This document shows positions 34,701 to 45,336 of a DNA stretch of 64,000 nt, piece after piece. The notes beneath the pieces were generated by a model. That model saw only the letters and a list, made by a program, of their open reading frames with translations, had not been told where the DNA came from and did not search any database. A program made the position numbers and the translations under genes. Numbering within the stretch: the first letter of the stretch is position 1; each line of letters opens with the position of its first letter. Source of the stretch: Myrica gale (lineage: Eukaryota; Streptophyta; Magnoliopsida; Fagales; Myricaceae); NCBI GenBank assembly GCA_963930655.1, contig OZ005617.1, positions 10,046,501 to 10,110,500 on the forward strand. Reading direction: 5' to 3'.

Positions 34701-35960
34701 CTGCAAGTTTATGTTCCTGGTGATAGCGTCCATCATATGAAACAGTACCTGCATGGCAGATTGGATTCAAAGGCTGCCAGGAACAGTGGTTTCCTAGAGC
34801 ACATATCCATAAACAGAAAAAAGTATGTCTCCGAAATAAGGAAATTTTGAAAAAATCTTGTCTCAAAGCAGGAAATAATTAGGCAAAACAGGATTTCATG
34901 GAACCATACACTGCTACTGGGAGAGATGCAACGGATACCCAAACAAAGTCAATAATTAAAGACCTATCACATTAGAGGGATGTAGACTATTAGCTGCAAA
35001 CACTAACCATGAGATGTCAAAGTCCCATGTATTTGTAGACATTCTTTTTCTGTCCTTTTTTTTTTGCTACATGCTAATTGGCCAACACTAACTAATAAGA
35101 TCACGAGAGCAGCTACAGCTCTGCTAACATAACATGGCCGGTAAGAAAGCTTTATTCTTTCATATATATGTAAAAGTATGACCAAAGAGAAGTTTCATAT
35201 CTCGTGCTCCAAGAACGGGTCAACATTAAATATTCTCTCGGCTTATGAATATGTGAGTCAAACCTGATACGGAAAAAGCAACATAATCCAACTACACATT
35301 TGAAGTAACAAGTTTGATTCAAGAATACCTTTGGACAAACATATTGAATTAGTTTCTGCGAGCACAGCCATTCTCGTTCCTCTTCTTCTGCTGCAATTAA
35401 TCACCAGAATAACCAGCTAACCGTATTGAATCCCAAATAGAAACTACCAAAGACTCTTCGAAAGGAAATTTCAAGAGAATGAAATAAAGTCCCCACTCAC
35501 CAGCTCCGGAACTCAAAATCCTACTTCTTTTTGGCATAGGCGCAAGCTCACACACTGAAGACGTAAACAGCTTGCGCTTCCTAGAGCACATTGTCCCAAA
35601 GTCAATCTCATACCCTAACCTGTTGGTTCCGCAAACTACCATCCCCATCCTTGGCGTGCAGGAAACTGCCGAATTCGAGCTCGACGCGAACTCTGCTAGA
35701 GCAGTTAGGGCCACCGGAGAGACAGTCACGTGGAGATCGCGGGTCAATAAGATGGGCGAGTCAGGGATCGAACAGAAGGACTCGACAAGCTCGGGGGTGG
35801 CAGAGAATAAGGCGCATCGGGAGGCCAGCTCGGCAGGGCATGCTGTGCGGCGGAGCGAAAGTAGGAGGGCTAGGAGATGCCAGGCCTTTTCTGAGTCTGT
35901 GATGGTGGTGGTGAGAGTACTGCTTATTGTCAGTTCCGAGTAGGTGAGGCGAGCTTCCAT
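28740..35960 (-). CDS. CDC7: CDC7-type serine/threonine protein kinase, 15 exons
   Basis: Minus-strand join: 35960-35501, 35390-35329, 34748-34074, 33915-33849, 33744-33682, 31287-31224, 31128-31035, 30954-30871, 30789-30700, 30573-30546, 30231-29704, 29619-29558, 29339-29230, 29137-29050, 28967-28740. All junctions are GT-AG and in phase, giving 2703 bp, 900 residues and a TAG stop. Residues 1-399 are a plant-type N-terminal region. The kinase has the P-loop GSGGYGTVY (about 420-428), VAIK Lys 442, alphaC Glu 456, HRDVKPGN (527-534), DFN (548-550) instead of DFG, then an insert of about 200 residues, rich in Ser and Lys, before FRAPE (to 759). RGSEDLWEVAKLHNRESSFP and a C-terminal lobe follow. 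An insert at this site and IAKLRGS... are marks of CDC7, which phosphorylates MCM proteins at replication origins with its DBF4 partner. It looks intact and functional. Confidence 0.93.
31730..32862. mobile_element. Pack-MULE in a CDC7 intron
   Basis: 1133 bp with about 350-bp inverted repeats beginning GGCTAAATTAGTCCGTACG on the left and ending with its complement on the right; identity is high over the whole arm. A perfect 9-bp target duplication, TAATGCAAT, flanks it (31721-31729 and 32863-32871), as MULEs make. The 430-bp interior between the arms is a host gene fragment (next entry) and not a transposase, so it is a non-autonomous, gene-carrying MULE. It sits in the intron between the kinase exons ending at 33682 and starting at 31287; splice sites are untouched. 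The well-kept arms point to a fairly recent insertion. Confidence 0.93.
32080..32470 (-). pseudogene. Captured ARM-repeat protein exon inside the Pack-MULE
   Basis: The open minus-strand frame from Met at 32458 reads MKRQALVHLYDVVVEDEKYV, then VDDVVNVLVNFLDLDETEIQ, EASAKVVSVIAGY, GAGVIASLIRVLECGSELGK and EGAVRCLKKVTENSENAWSV. This gives about three armadillo-type helical repeats of the kind in plant U-box/ARM and vacuolar-protein-8-like proteins. The frame stays open across the whole captured region but then runs into the terminal repeat. It lacks any partner domain, so it is a fragment. The orientation matches CDC7 transcription, so it could appear in unspliced or mis-spliced CDC7 RNA. Confidence 0.75.
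32880..33088. mobile_element. Tourist/Harbinger-like MITE in the same CDC7 intron
   Basis: 209 bp with ends GGGGGTGTTTGTTTGTGGAA and the near-complement TTCCGGAGACAAACGCCCCC. A 3-bp target duplication, CAT, is present (32877-32879 and 33089-33091). It lies only 8 bp beyond the Pack-MULE target duplication. Confidence 0.8.
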
Positions 35961-36158
35961 GGAACTCCAGATCTAACAAATTGGGGCCTCGGTAGGCCGG
36001 AAATAGATTTTCAGGGGTATGGGAATGTTGGATTTGGATTAAGGAGGATTATGCAGAAATGACATTGGGACAGCCACAGAGAGAGAGAGAGGGAGAGAGG
36101 CGGGAATGTGGCACAAGTAGGGATTCAGAATTTGCACTTGCCAGGTTCCCGCTATTTT
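35961..36158 (-). promoter_or_regulatory. Short 5' leader/proximal upstream region of CDC7
   Basis: About 200 bp between the CDC7 start codon and the poly(A) end of a LINE. It contains a GA run (36079-36098) often seen in plant 5' leaders. The native promoter beyond this is displaced or replaced by LINE sequence. No TATA box can be assigned with confidence. Confidence 0.35.
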
Positions 36159-37513
36159 TTTTTTGTATCTATATATACATATTAGAAATAAATCTTTTTT
36201 TTATGAATAACCTTATCATATTAAAAACACTAAAATGAAGGAAGCATATCACACACCTGGATATGCTCCGGAATAACAGAAGGAAAGCTGAAACCAGAAA
36301 CGCCTACAATAGCCGCCCATTTAGCCAACAAATGAGTCATAGAATTGCACCTCCTCGGAACCCAAGCAATACGCCAACCAGAAAACTCCACCAAGCTGGC
36401 CCTCATGTTCTCAACCAGCGTCGAGGTCGCCCGAATTTGAGGCCTATCGTGAGACAACACCTCATCACACAGCACAAGTGAGTCGCTCTAAAAAATAACC
36501 CGAGACCATTCATGCCTCTTAGCAATAACCATAGCCTCAACCAACGCAGAGACTTCACCAATCAAGAGGTTTGTAGCACCTAAGCGTTCCATGTATGTCA
36601 TAAAGAGAGAACTATGAGAATATCTAAAAGAAACTGCTATGTAAGACCCAAAAGGACGAATAGCTACGTCCAAGTTAAGTTTCATCCACCCCGACAGCAG
36701 TGGCTGCCACCTCCTATGTGCCACTCTGTCCGCCTCAGCCCAAGCACTCGAATGCTCCAAAAATCTTCTTTTAATAACATGGATGAACCTGCAGAGTCAA
36801 CAAGCCCTCCCTGATGCACCACATGATTCCTAGAAAACAAAATGGCATCAATAACAATAGCTGCATTTAAAACAAACGCCTGCACATTACCTTTCTCCAA
36901 GTTCAGTTTCTCCTCAGCATTCAGAATAATATTTATCAGCTCCGTAGGGTGGTGTAGAGGAATACGCCTCAAGGAAATTGCCCAAACTGACTCTCTCCAG
37001 GCCTTGTCAGCTACAACACAACGAACCAGAAGGTGAAGGGTGTCCTGGGGAGCCTGCCTACACAAAGGACACAGGAAAGCCTCCTCATTTTCACAATTCA
37101 ACCGTCTGCCCAAGGCTCCTCTAGTCCTGAGAGCACTTGACGACACCTTCGAAAGAAGAATTTTCAATCTATCCTGGATCTTAACCTTCCAAAGATGCTC
37201 CTAGACTTTCGGTTCCAAGGTCTGCATGGAAGGAGCTCTGAGAGACTGTTCAAGTAACCAAAATGATTTCACCGAAAACTGCCCAGAAGGCTCACGGGTC
37301 CAATTTATCCAACTATCTAAATTTTCGGCCCGAGGTAAAGGCATTCTCAAAATCTCCTCAGTAGTAACTTCTGAAAATAATCTTTTAATCAAACCAATAT
37401 CCCACTGCCTAGTTTCTTGGTTTAACAAGTCGGTCACAACGTCTGCAAGTGCAGAAACCGCTTGCCCCTCCCTCTAATAGCTTCTCCACATCTTGGCAGC
37501 AAGCACCGAGTTC
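36159..37513 (-). mobile_element. LINE 3' part: zf-RVT and RNase H, poly(A) end
   Basis: Minus strand from 37513 down. VTDLLNQETRQWDIGLIKRL is the linker after reverse transcriptase. LNCENEEAFLCPLC then DTLHLLVRCVVADKAWRESV (37090-36980) is the zf-RVT domain. LNLDVAIRPFGSYIAV then LIGEVSALVEAMVIAKRHEW (36690-36500) and FSGWRIAWVPRRCNSMTHLL then AKWAA are RNase H. It ends with a poly(A) tract (T-run at 36159-36168). Frame breaks occur near 37200 and 36490. It continues the LINE at 45681-48100, from which it was separated by the MULE. Confidence 0.8.
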
Positions 37514-37853
37514 GGTTAATGTATGAAGCGGGACCGTATGAAGCGGTGTGGAGCTGCGGTCAGGATCTCCACACCGCTCATCCAACGGTCCCGCTTCATA
37601 CACCGAATAAATGAGGCTTTTCCAGTCCAGCCACCGAACTCCCCCCCGGTCCAAGCCCTTCCCGAAAATCACTCCCCCAACCCCTTCTCTGTTCCAGCCC
37701 CTTCTTCCTCCCCCAAACCCTTCTCTGTTCCAGCCCGTTCTTCCTCCCCCATCGCAGAACCATCGCAGAAGAGCCAACCCTGCTGTAAGAAGCCCAACCC
37801 TGCTGTAAGAGGTATTTTCCGTTTTTATTTCCAGTTTTGATTTACAGCATAAA
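37514..37853 (+). repeat. MULE terminal inverted repeat, left
   Basis: The outermost 94 bp can itself fold: TGTATGAAGCGGGACCG at 37519 pairs with CGGTCCCGCTTCATACA ending at 37603, and CGGTGTGGAG pairs with CTCCACACCG between them. The inner part is a pyrimidine-rich tract with a duplicated CCCTTCTCTGTTCCAGCCC unit. Confidence 0.88.
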
Positions 37854-39829
37854 TCACTTCTCTTTGTCTGCGCTGCTGTAGGGCTATGCACTTGGTGGGT
37901 CTTTCCACCTGCTGGCTTCAGTTTTTAGGTTGGATGGGGTAATATAGTATCAAAGCCCAGGTTGTTTGTCTTTATTTTGGTTGGGTCATGTGGATTTGTT
38001 TGGTTCGATCAAAATCTCCGATATTGATATGTACTGCCATAGCTGCTAATGTAATTTGTTAGAGCTGGTGGACACATTGCTTTATGTGGTTAATCAGGAG
38101 CCACTATATTGTGACTTGAAGAGGGAAGTGGTGCCATTTCTTAATTTGCTGCAATGAGATTAATCTATAGAGTTGGTTCTGAAATAAAACCTGAGTGCAA
38201 AGTTGATAAGTTCAAGAAAAACTCAACTATGATACTAGAAGCTGACCATGGGCAAGATTACTAACCAATTTTAGTTGTCGGAAAAATTCTGCATATCTGT
38301 GAACTGCCTCATGTGTTGTGTTCTTTGTTGCAAGTGAATAGATCAAATTGACAGACAGAGAGAATATCCTAGTTCTTGACCAGTCTCTCTTCATTGTTGC
38401 CTTTGGAGGAATTTGATTGGATTTGTCTTTGCATTTGTTCCACCCTTCATGTTTAATCAAGCTTCAAAAGCTCATATACTATTTTTTAAGCTGTTAGGCT
38501 GGTAATTACCCTGGCTTTGAGGCTCTGTAAGCAGCTAAGACGAACTTTGAATGTTCAGAAACTGCGACTTTGCTTACTTTAATGCTAATTGAAGAATCTT
38601 TCCTTCCATGGCATTGATAGTTCTCTTAATGTTGACAAGCACCCCTATGTTTGCTATATCCTCCATGTTCTGTTGTTTTTTTTCCCTAATTGACATATTC
38701 AGAACAGATCAGTACGACATTGAGAGCAAGTGAAAATGTGGAGCACGGTTTGAGAGATTTTATTGCTTACATGCTTACATATCTTCTTCAACTTTAACGG
38801 GTATGGAGATCGTGTGTAGCTCGGATGTTCAAGCAACTATAATAATACATTGCAGAGATTTTGATTTTACTTCCCTCACCTGTATTTTGGTGGTTACAGC
38901 ATCCTGTACTTGAGCTTTTTTCTTTTTCTTTTCAACAAAGGTTCATGACCTGCACCGTACCCTGTGTTGTGCTTGCGAGTGAAATATTTCCAGAATAGTG
39001 AAGCATCTTTTCTATTTCACAAATTTGCAGTTATTTGAAACAAGATTATTGACGCTTGAATAGGGAGATGGGATCGAATTTACTTTTTGATTTCTTTGAA
39101 CGCCCAAGTTGACACAAACTTATGTCTAGTTGAGTCTGCCCCTTTTTTTCTTCCCACTTGTAGTTTCCTAAAATTGTGACGCCCATAGAAATGCTTGGCA
39201 TGGTGCATCTTATATCAGGATATAGTTTGTGGTGGAGAGAGGTCATTTGGGTAGTTTTAGAATCTGAGCAACAGTAGGGGTGGAAGAAAATGCATGTCTG
39301 GTTTTCGAGAATAAAAGACAGGAAGATACCAATAGAGTCGGTTCCTGGGGCTGGGAGAAGCTTTCTACCATGAGATTTTCATGGTTTTCTGGTTGCACTG
39401 GGTGGCAATAGGCATCTATCTGAAGTCCCATCAAAATATCTGGCTACCAGTGTATGCATTTCCTCTTGACTTGAAAGTAAAATAAAACCTAGTCAATATA
39501 AATATCCCTACATACCTATTCATCGTTTTATCTCCAAATTTTGTATCGGATCGACAATTATCAGATACAAAATTATGCGAAAGGCATCTGTTAGTTAGCA
39601 GACTTTAATAAAAATACCGTGATAGATAGACTTTATACTGTCTGTATAAAATCTTAAATAGCAGAAGCTCCTACGTGAGTTGTTCAGATAGTACTCATTT
39701 CTTCAGATAGTTAAAAAATATAGTACTCATTTTTACTTTCTGCTCAAATTTTAAGTTGGAAACCGTGTGTCATCAGAAAACAATAAGTTCCTGAACCCTG
39801 ATCTATTTTTTTGTTTTATGTTTAGGAAA
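37854..39829. other. MULE interior upstream of the GRF gene
   Basis: Probably leader, 5' intron and spacer of the GRF gene; a GT-AG intron end (TTTATGTTTAG) lies 4 bp before its start codon. One exon-like open stretch (about 38061-38150, plus strand, ELVDTLLYVVNQEPLYCDLK) follows a TTTGTTAG acceptor-like site and may be another captured fragment, but I do not recognise it. Confidence 0.4.
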
Positions 39830-40679
39830 ATGACCCCGTCAAGCAGTAGTCGAAGGAGTAGATCCAGTCAAGATAGGGGAACCCCAACCTCTAGTTCTGC
39901 GATAAGATCATCTGTGACAATGGGTTCTGCAACAGATAACAAGTGAGTTTGTATTACCATTTGGATTCGTAATGTTTTTGTGTATAGCTACAGTTGCTAA
40001 TAACTTATCTCAATAGTGATAGCTCAGGCACACGGCCCCAAACTTATGTGAAGAAACCTGTGTGCTTTTGTGGAATTGAAGCTGTGCAGAAAACCGCATA
40101 TACCCCAAACAATTATGGAAAACAGTTTTACGGATGTAAAAAATACAAAGTAAGCAGTTATGATTGAATCTTTATGGTGCTCCCTCTACTTATGTACTTA
40201 AGTCTCTATAATGACGAATCTTTATGGTGCAGTATGGGGAAAATCACCATTGCCGCTATTTCGCCTGGTGCGATTGGTGGGTTAGGCAAGACAGGGCACA
40301 GGGGGGAGAGATGGCACACCATCACTTTGATAAGGCTGAATTGGAAAGCACGAAGGCTGAGCTGGAGTTGTGTTGCAACCGAGTGGTGGAGGAGCTCATT
40401 TTGGACCACGTTGTTGCGATGGAGCATGAAGCAACGCGACATCGATTGGCAATGATTGCTCAACAGGATAAATATGAGAACCTCTTGAAGAAAGCTCAGG
40501 TGGATATTGATGGTCAGAGGGCGGAGTACGTACAATTGAAGCAAAAGTACATCAAACTGCGTAATTCGAACCGACGGTCAAGAATGTGGTTTTGGCTCTT
40601 TATTTTTTTCGGTTTTGTTGTTGCCTACTACGCAATATCTAAAGGGAAGCCAAGCGGATCATTATTAATGCTAGTGTAA
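39830..40679 (+). CDS. zf-GRF, coiled-coil, tail-anchored protein of the MULE
   Basis: Three exons, 39830-39942, 40017-40149 and 40233-40679, with GT-AG borders and consistent phases, give 230 residues. Order: Ser/Arg-rich leader (1-40); GRF zinc finger with CFCG (Cys 54 and 56), FYGC (Cys 78) and NHHCRYFAWCDW (Cys 89); a Glu/Lys/Ala-rich coiled coil (about 105-190); a hydrophobic helix MWFWLFIFFGFVVAYYAI (200-217) close to the C-terminus. This is the architecture of plant At4g04775-like proteins. GRF fingers in other proteins bind nucleic acid; the hydrophobic tail suggests insertion into the ER or nuclear membrane (inference). It is convergent with the transposase gene and separated from it by about 670 bp. 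It looks intact. Confidence 0.8.
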
Positions 40680-41346
40680 ATGCTAGTGTAGTTTTAGTTG
40701 GTGTCTGTATATTGTTGCAACTTGAGATGTACTGTTGTAATTTTAGTTGGTGTCTGTAGATTGCTTTTGAAGCGTAGTAGTTTTAAAACGTCCTTTATTC
40801 GTAGTCTATGATAAAGACCATGCAAATCCAACACGGTACTGGATAAAGTTCTTGCAGTTTTATATTTTGAGGCTGAAATATCCTTCCTAGCTATATCAGA
40901 TTGGGCAAATTCTTGTACATACAAGTAAATACCGAGTCATGCCTTTTTAAAAAAAAATTAGAGGACAGATATTATTATAACTAAAATTCTGCCCGTCTTA
41001 TTTATAAACTTATTTGTTGGTATCTTCATAGTGTGTAGTTAACGGTACACGAGTTCAACATTGCTGATATGGTAAGATTTAACGGTACACGAGTTCACCA
41101 AAAAATGAGCTTACTTTACTCAAAATGCAGATCATGTCGAGGCTAGGGAAAGAAATGTATAGCAATGTCAGACACACAAGTACAGAAAGATGTATGCATC
41201 AGTGCCTTACAGATAGGCGGCACCCATTTTAAGTGGGTTTTGACACAATTGTCGTCCTTTAACTGGATCTGATAACAACATAATGTATTACAAGTCATTA
41301 TAGAAATATATTACAAAACACTTCAACAGCATGAACATTGGCTCTT
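40680..41346. other. Convergent 3' spacer between the GRF and transposase genes
   Basis: Should hold both 3' UTRs. A short phrase, TTTTAGTTGGTGTCTGTA, occurs twice (40692 and 40740), and AACGGTACACGAGTTCA occurs twice (41041 and 41079). No other gene. Confidence 0.5.
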
Positions 41347-43844
41347 TTACAGCTCGTCCAGGCTCTTAAATCGCCCATTTATGGAGTCGTCCTCGCCATC
41401 GTCCTCGCCATCATGAGCATTGGCCTCATTACATACCTATGATTAAATATAATATAGAAATATACTTGTTAGAAAAACATGTAAAGCAAATGTAAATAAT
41501 AAAATCAAGTTGTAAAAGCTGTCAAATGAAGGACATTACGTCCATTTCATCGCTTAATTGCAAACGACGAGCAATTGGTTGTGAAGATGCACGGGCACGA
41601 CCACGCCCACGACCCCGTGATCTCCGTAGCTCAAGTCCGCTCTTCCATCATTTGTTTCCTTTATGCTTCGGTTCACGCATCTTGAAACCTTTTGCAACAA
41701 TCGTTGTTTCTACCCCCACTGCAGATCCTACGCTGATGGGCCCAGAATCGCTCCCCAAACCAAGAGGACCGTCGTCGTCTGACAATGTCGCAAGTTCTTT
41801 CTCCATTTCGCTTTGGTGACGGTCAAATATTGCCCAAGATTTTCTTTTACCTCCGTAACGCTGACACAATGAGGCAATCTTGTTTACACATTTCCTGCTG
41901 TTGACCACGATCAGGATGGCCGGATCAACCGTATTGTTTAAACTGCTAATTGACGCAACAGACCGCCTAGCGTCTTTTCTCCACCTCGGCATGATATACA
42001 CATCAGGGATCGCGAATAGTCCCTTGTGTTTCAGCACCCATAAAATGTGACTGCAAAGGACACCAACAAACTCAAATCCTTTGCAACTACACTGCTGAAC
42101 CTCATCTACCGTTCTGATGACATGGTGTCGTGCCGTTAAACAGTTATGCGACGGGTCCCGACTGCACTCATGTACCTCAACCTCCTCGGTCCCATTTGTT
42201 TCCTTAAGACAGTCAAACTTAAGCCAACCGGCTTTCATATATTGCTCCATAAAAGCACGCAACATTGTGGGAGTATAGACTTCTGCAGCATGATGACAGA
42301 GCGGTTCCAACCGATCATTGACTTGCACTGTGTTAAGCATCTTAAATTCTGCCCGCGACTCATTATAGCGCAACTCATCTACTGCTCTTTGAAAATTTTG
42401 TAGGAATCGATCCATATTCATCACTGTGCTCAAATACCTACGCAAGACCGCATTGAAAGATTCACTTAACTGGGTCGTCTTTTTCCCGGCACAAAAAACA
42501 TTTCGTACATATTTTGGCGCCCATTGCTCCCGCTTCTCATATATCTTCTGCAACCATCCATTTTCTTGAAGTTCGTACTCATCAATCATTTTCCTCCAAC
42601 ACTGTTCAAAATCATCGACGTCGTGGTCAAACAAAAGACTCATCAACTTACTTTTGAAGCCTTTGTTCCCCAGCAGTGGTCCAAGATTCTTCAAAGCATT
42701 CTGAGATATGTGCCACACACATAAAAAATGGTGTGTGTCTGGTAGAGACCGTGGGATTGCAACTAGCATAGCTGCATCTTGATCCGTGAATAGAGATTTG
42801 GGCGCCTTCCCATTCATACACTCAACAAATGTTTCAAATAGCCAATCGAATGTCTGCGCCGTCTCATCATACAATAAACATGCACCGAACACAACCGAAA
42901 TTCTGTGATGATTAACCCCAACGAATGCTCCCAGTGGCCTGTGCTCATTGTTCGTCCTGTATGTGGTGTCAAATGATATAAAGTCCCCGAATATCGCATA
43001 GTCATTTCGCATTACGTGGTCCGACCAGAAGACGTTAGTAATGTGCTCATCGCCATCCATCATCACCCGAAAGTAAAACTCGGAATCCTTTTCAAACTGA
43101 TCACCGAACCAGTTAAGAAGAACACCGGCTACACCAATTTCCATCTTCTTTGATCTTATACCATTTAAGTAATTTTTCAGGTCCTGATGAGTGAATCCCA
43201 AAAGTTGTCTACCCCCAGCTTGCGCCGCCATGAAATCCAATGCCAGTTTCGGGCGGATGCCTGCTCTATCTGATTGTATAGCTTCCACACGCTGCAAGTC
43301 ACTCATTTGTCTTTGGGAACGAAGCATGTGAACTTTCGAAGGAGTCGCCACGTCATGATTATGTTCCGGATGCCATTCGGAGGTGCAATACTTCCCATCA
43401 CGCTGCCGCTGAACAGTAATACTTGCGAGACACCCGCATCTCGTATCCGGTCGCTCTCGCTTAACCGGCACAAGTGAATCCCTCTCTCGCTTCTTACCTT
43501 CTCTACTACAAGCAAAAGCTTTTGATGTCCAATACCCGTATTCCCTATGCTTGAACCCGGTATGTCTACGAATGCTAAAGCCTTTCATGGTTGCGTATTG
43601 ATTGTACCATTCGTATACATGGTCGACATCCGCCCACTCTAGGCTCCAAACATCTACTTTTTCTCCGTTGTCTGCACAAACCATGTCACCTGCACGTACC
43701 AACGAAAAAAACCAAATGAAAAAAGAGTCCTAAGCACCAACTTCGTTGTTCAAATAAAATAACACCCAATTCACCTTCGGGGTTAACAGTACTACTAGAG
43801 CTTCGTCTACTGATATTGGGATTTATGCCTTCCATTTGGGCCAT
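41347..43844 (-). CDS. FHY3/FAR1-type MULE transposase
   Basis: Minus strand: exon 1 43844-43775 (start MAQMEGINPN), exon 2 from 43689, phases matching. It reads through a FAR1 DNA-binding region (EWADVDHVYEWYNQYATMKG, CGCLASITV, EWHPEHNHD), the MULE catalytic domain (FGDFISFDTTYRTNNEHRPL, KSLFTDQDAAM, HHFLCVWHISQNALKNLG) and a SWIM finger (CSCKGFEFVGVLCSHILWVL). The first stop is TGA at 41648-41650, giving 703 residues. Directly in frame after it lies an Arg-Gly-rich stretch (RRSRGRGRGRARASSQPIAR), a GT donor (41539), and a further acidic exon 41436-41347 (NEANAHDGEDDGEDD, then KSLDEL). The gene therefore probably once ended there and now has one premature stop. The loss affects only the tail, so catalysis might persist. 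Confidence 0.88.
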
Positions 43845-45120
43845 ATTGAGAGGTCCTACATATAAAAAGGATGTCAAAATGAAAAATATGTTATCTTTTG
43901 AAAGAAAGTCATTCCAATTATAATTCCAATTATCGATCAACTGTATAAAGTAGAAAAGCACGAAGTCTATCTAATTAAATAGCAAGACACGAAGTCTATC
44001 TAATTAAATTTTCATCAGATTGATCAATCAAATTAAATAGCAAGACACGAAGTCAAAAGCACAGGTATGTAATTTACAATTTTTTCCTATTTTATGTTAA
44101 ATGAAAGAGAAGGAAAATGTTTGTCAACATTGATGATAATAAGCTTCAGCCTAAACATCAACAAGAAATAATTGTTCTACAGCTGAGAAAAGAGAAGATC
44201 AGTCTCAACGATTTGCACAAAATAGAGTTCTCTTTGACCATTCTTGATGGCCGTCAAACAAAAACATAATTTCTAAAAGTGGTTGTATTTGAAGCTTGAG
44301 ATACTCTAAAGCGAGACAACAGTCTCATAGGCTTCTCTAACCTACAGTTAATTGAAGTAAATATGGCACATTTTAGAAAAAGAGCACAGCTCTTCCAAAT
44401 ATTGGGATCCCATGTCTCTATGACAAAGAAACAAGTGGGGATAAAAAAAGAAGGAAATGGAACTTTTAAGGAGACTTAGCCCAGAAAAGCACCTGAACAT
44501 AGCTACGAAATAAATTGTCACTGATATCTATTGACTACAGAGTCGTGATATTTTAACAAGCAGATACATAATAATTTACTTTTAATGATCCTAATTAAGG
44601 AGATTATCTACTCTGCTATCAAGTGCAGAGTCTCTTAATGTATCCCCAGTTATATGAGTGCTGCCTTTTTGGGGTTTTGTATAAGACTATTCAGGTTCAG
44701 ATAAAAGGGTAGCTGCACGAGTATAAAGGTTTTAAGCCTAGTACGACATACACCATGCTTCTTATCCTTGTATTTCCCAGATCTCTTCCAAACTTTCTAG
44801 TTTCTGTCCAAACTCAGCAGCGGTAATTTATTTCAAAGCTCTTATAACCAAACTCAACTTATGAGAGAGAAATATTTTCCAATTACCTGGAGCTAATATT
44901 AAGCTCTACCACATTCCACCACTACCAACGAACGAATAACTAGCTATAATCAAATTACATGCCTTCAATCCGATCCTTTTTCGCTGTCTAATACAATTAC
45001 AAGCTTAGCTCAATATAACGAAACCCATAGAGCTAAGCTAAGATTACAACTACTTATTTGCACTAAAAATATAACTCAACGGGAACACCACACATATTGA
45101 GGAAAAGAAAAAAGAACCAT
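43845..45120. other. MULE interior upstream of the transposase gene
   Basis: Promoter and leader region of the transposase. A short direct repeat, (A)GCAAGACACGAAGTC, occurs at 43981 and 44040, with a partial copy at 43958. No coding sequence recognised. Part may be intron of the captured PIRL gene, whose exon donor lies at 45126. Confidence 0.4.
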
Positions 45121-45125
45121 CAAAA

Positions 45126-45292
45126 TGAAAAATTACCTCGAGTTGATTATTCGCAACGTCAAGCACAACCAGGCTCCGAATCCGAAAGAACGCCTCGGGC
45201 AAGAACCGCAACCGCCGACCAAACAAACTGATCCGCTCCAAGCCTTCCCCAGATGCTTGCTGCAAAATCCCAATCAAATTTTGCCCGCATTA
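45126..45292 (-). pseudogene. Captured exon of a PIRL-type leucine-rich-repeat gene
   Basis: The minus strand reads IGILQQASGEGLERISLFGR then RLRFLPEAFFRIRSLVVLDV then ANNQLE, followed by GTAATT, a proper exon end. This is the start of the LRR array in plant intracellular Ras-group-related LRR proteins (family pattern: ILQEASGEGLERVDLSGRQL). The rest of the repeats is absent. It sits 45 bp inside the right terminal repeat of the MULE, so the transposon has picked up a host fragment including an intron border. No start or stop of its own. Confidence 0.75.
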
Positions 45293-45336
45293 TCCAGCAA
45301 ATATTTCATTGTCTATACTTCAGCTCATATAATGTA

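Noticed and set aside
35572-35943. Plus-strand frame of 123 codons
   Set aside because: Antisense shadow of CDC7 exon 1.
37490-37520. Possible target duplication at the large MULE (TTAACC/GGTTAA at the junctions)
   Set aside because: The shared bases are part of the inverted ends and not a direct repeat; no direct 8-11-mer was found.
37523-37840. Pro-rich frames in the MULE terminal repeats (also 45351-45671)
   Set aside because: They translate the pyrimidine-rich arm and occur in both arms because these are inverted copies; no start context or domain.
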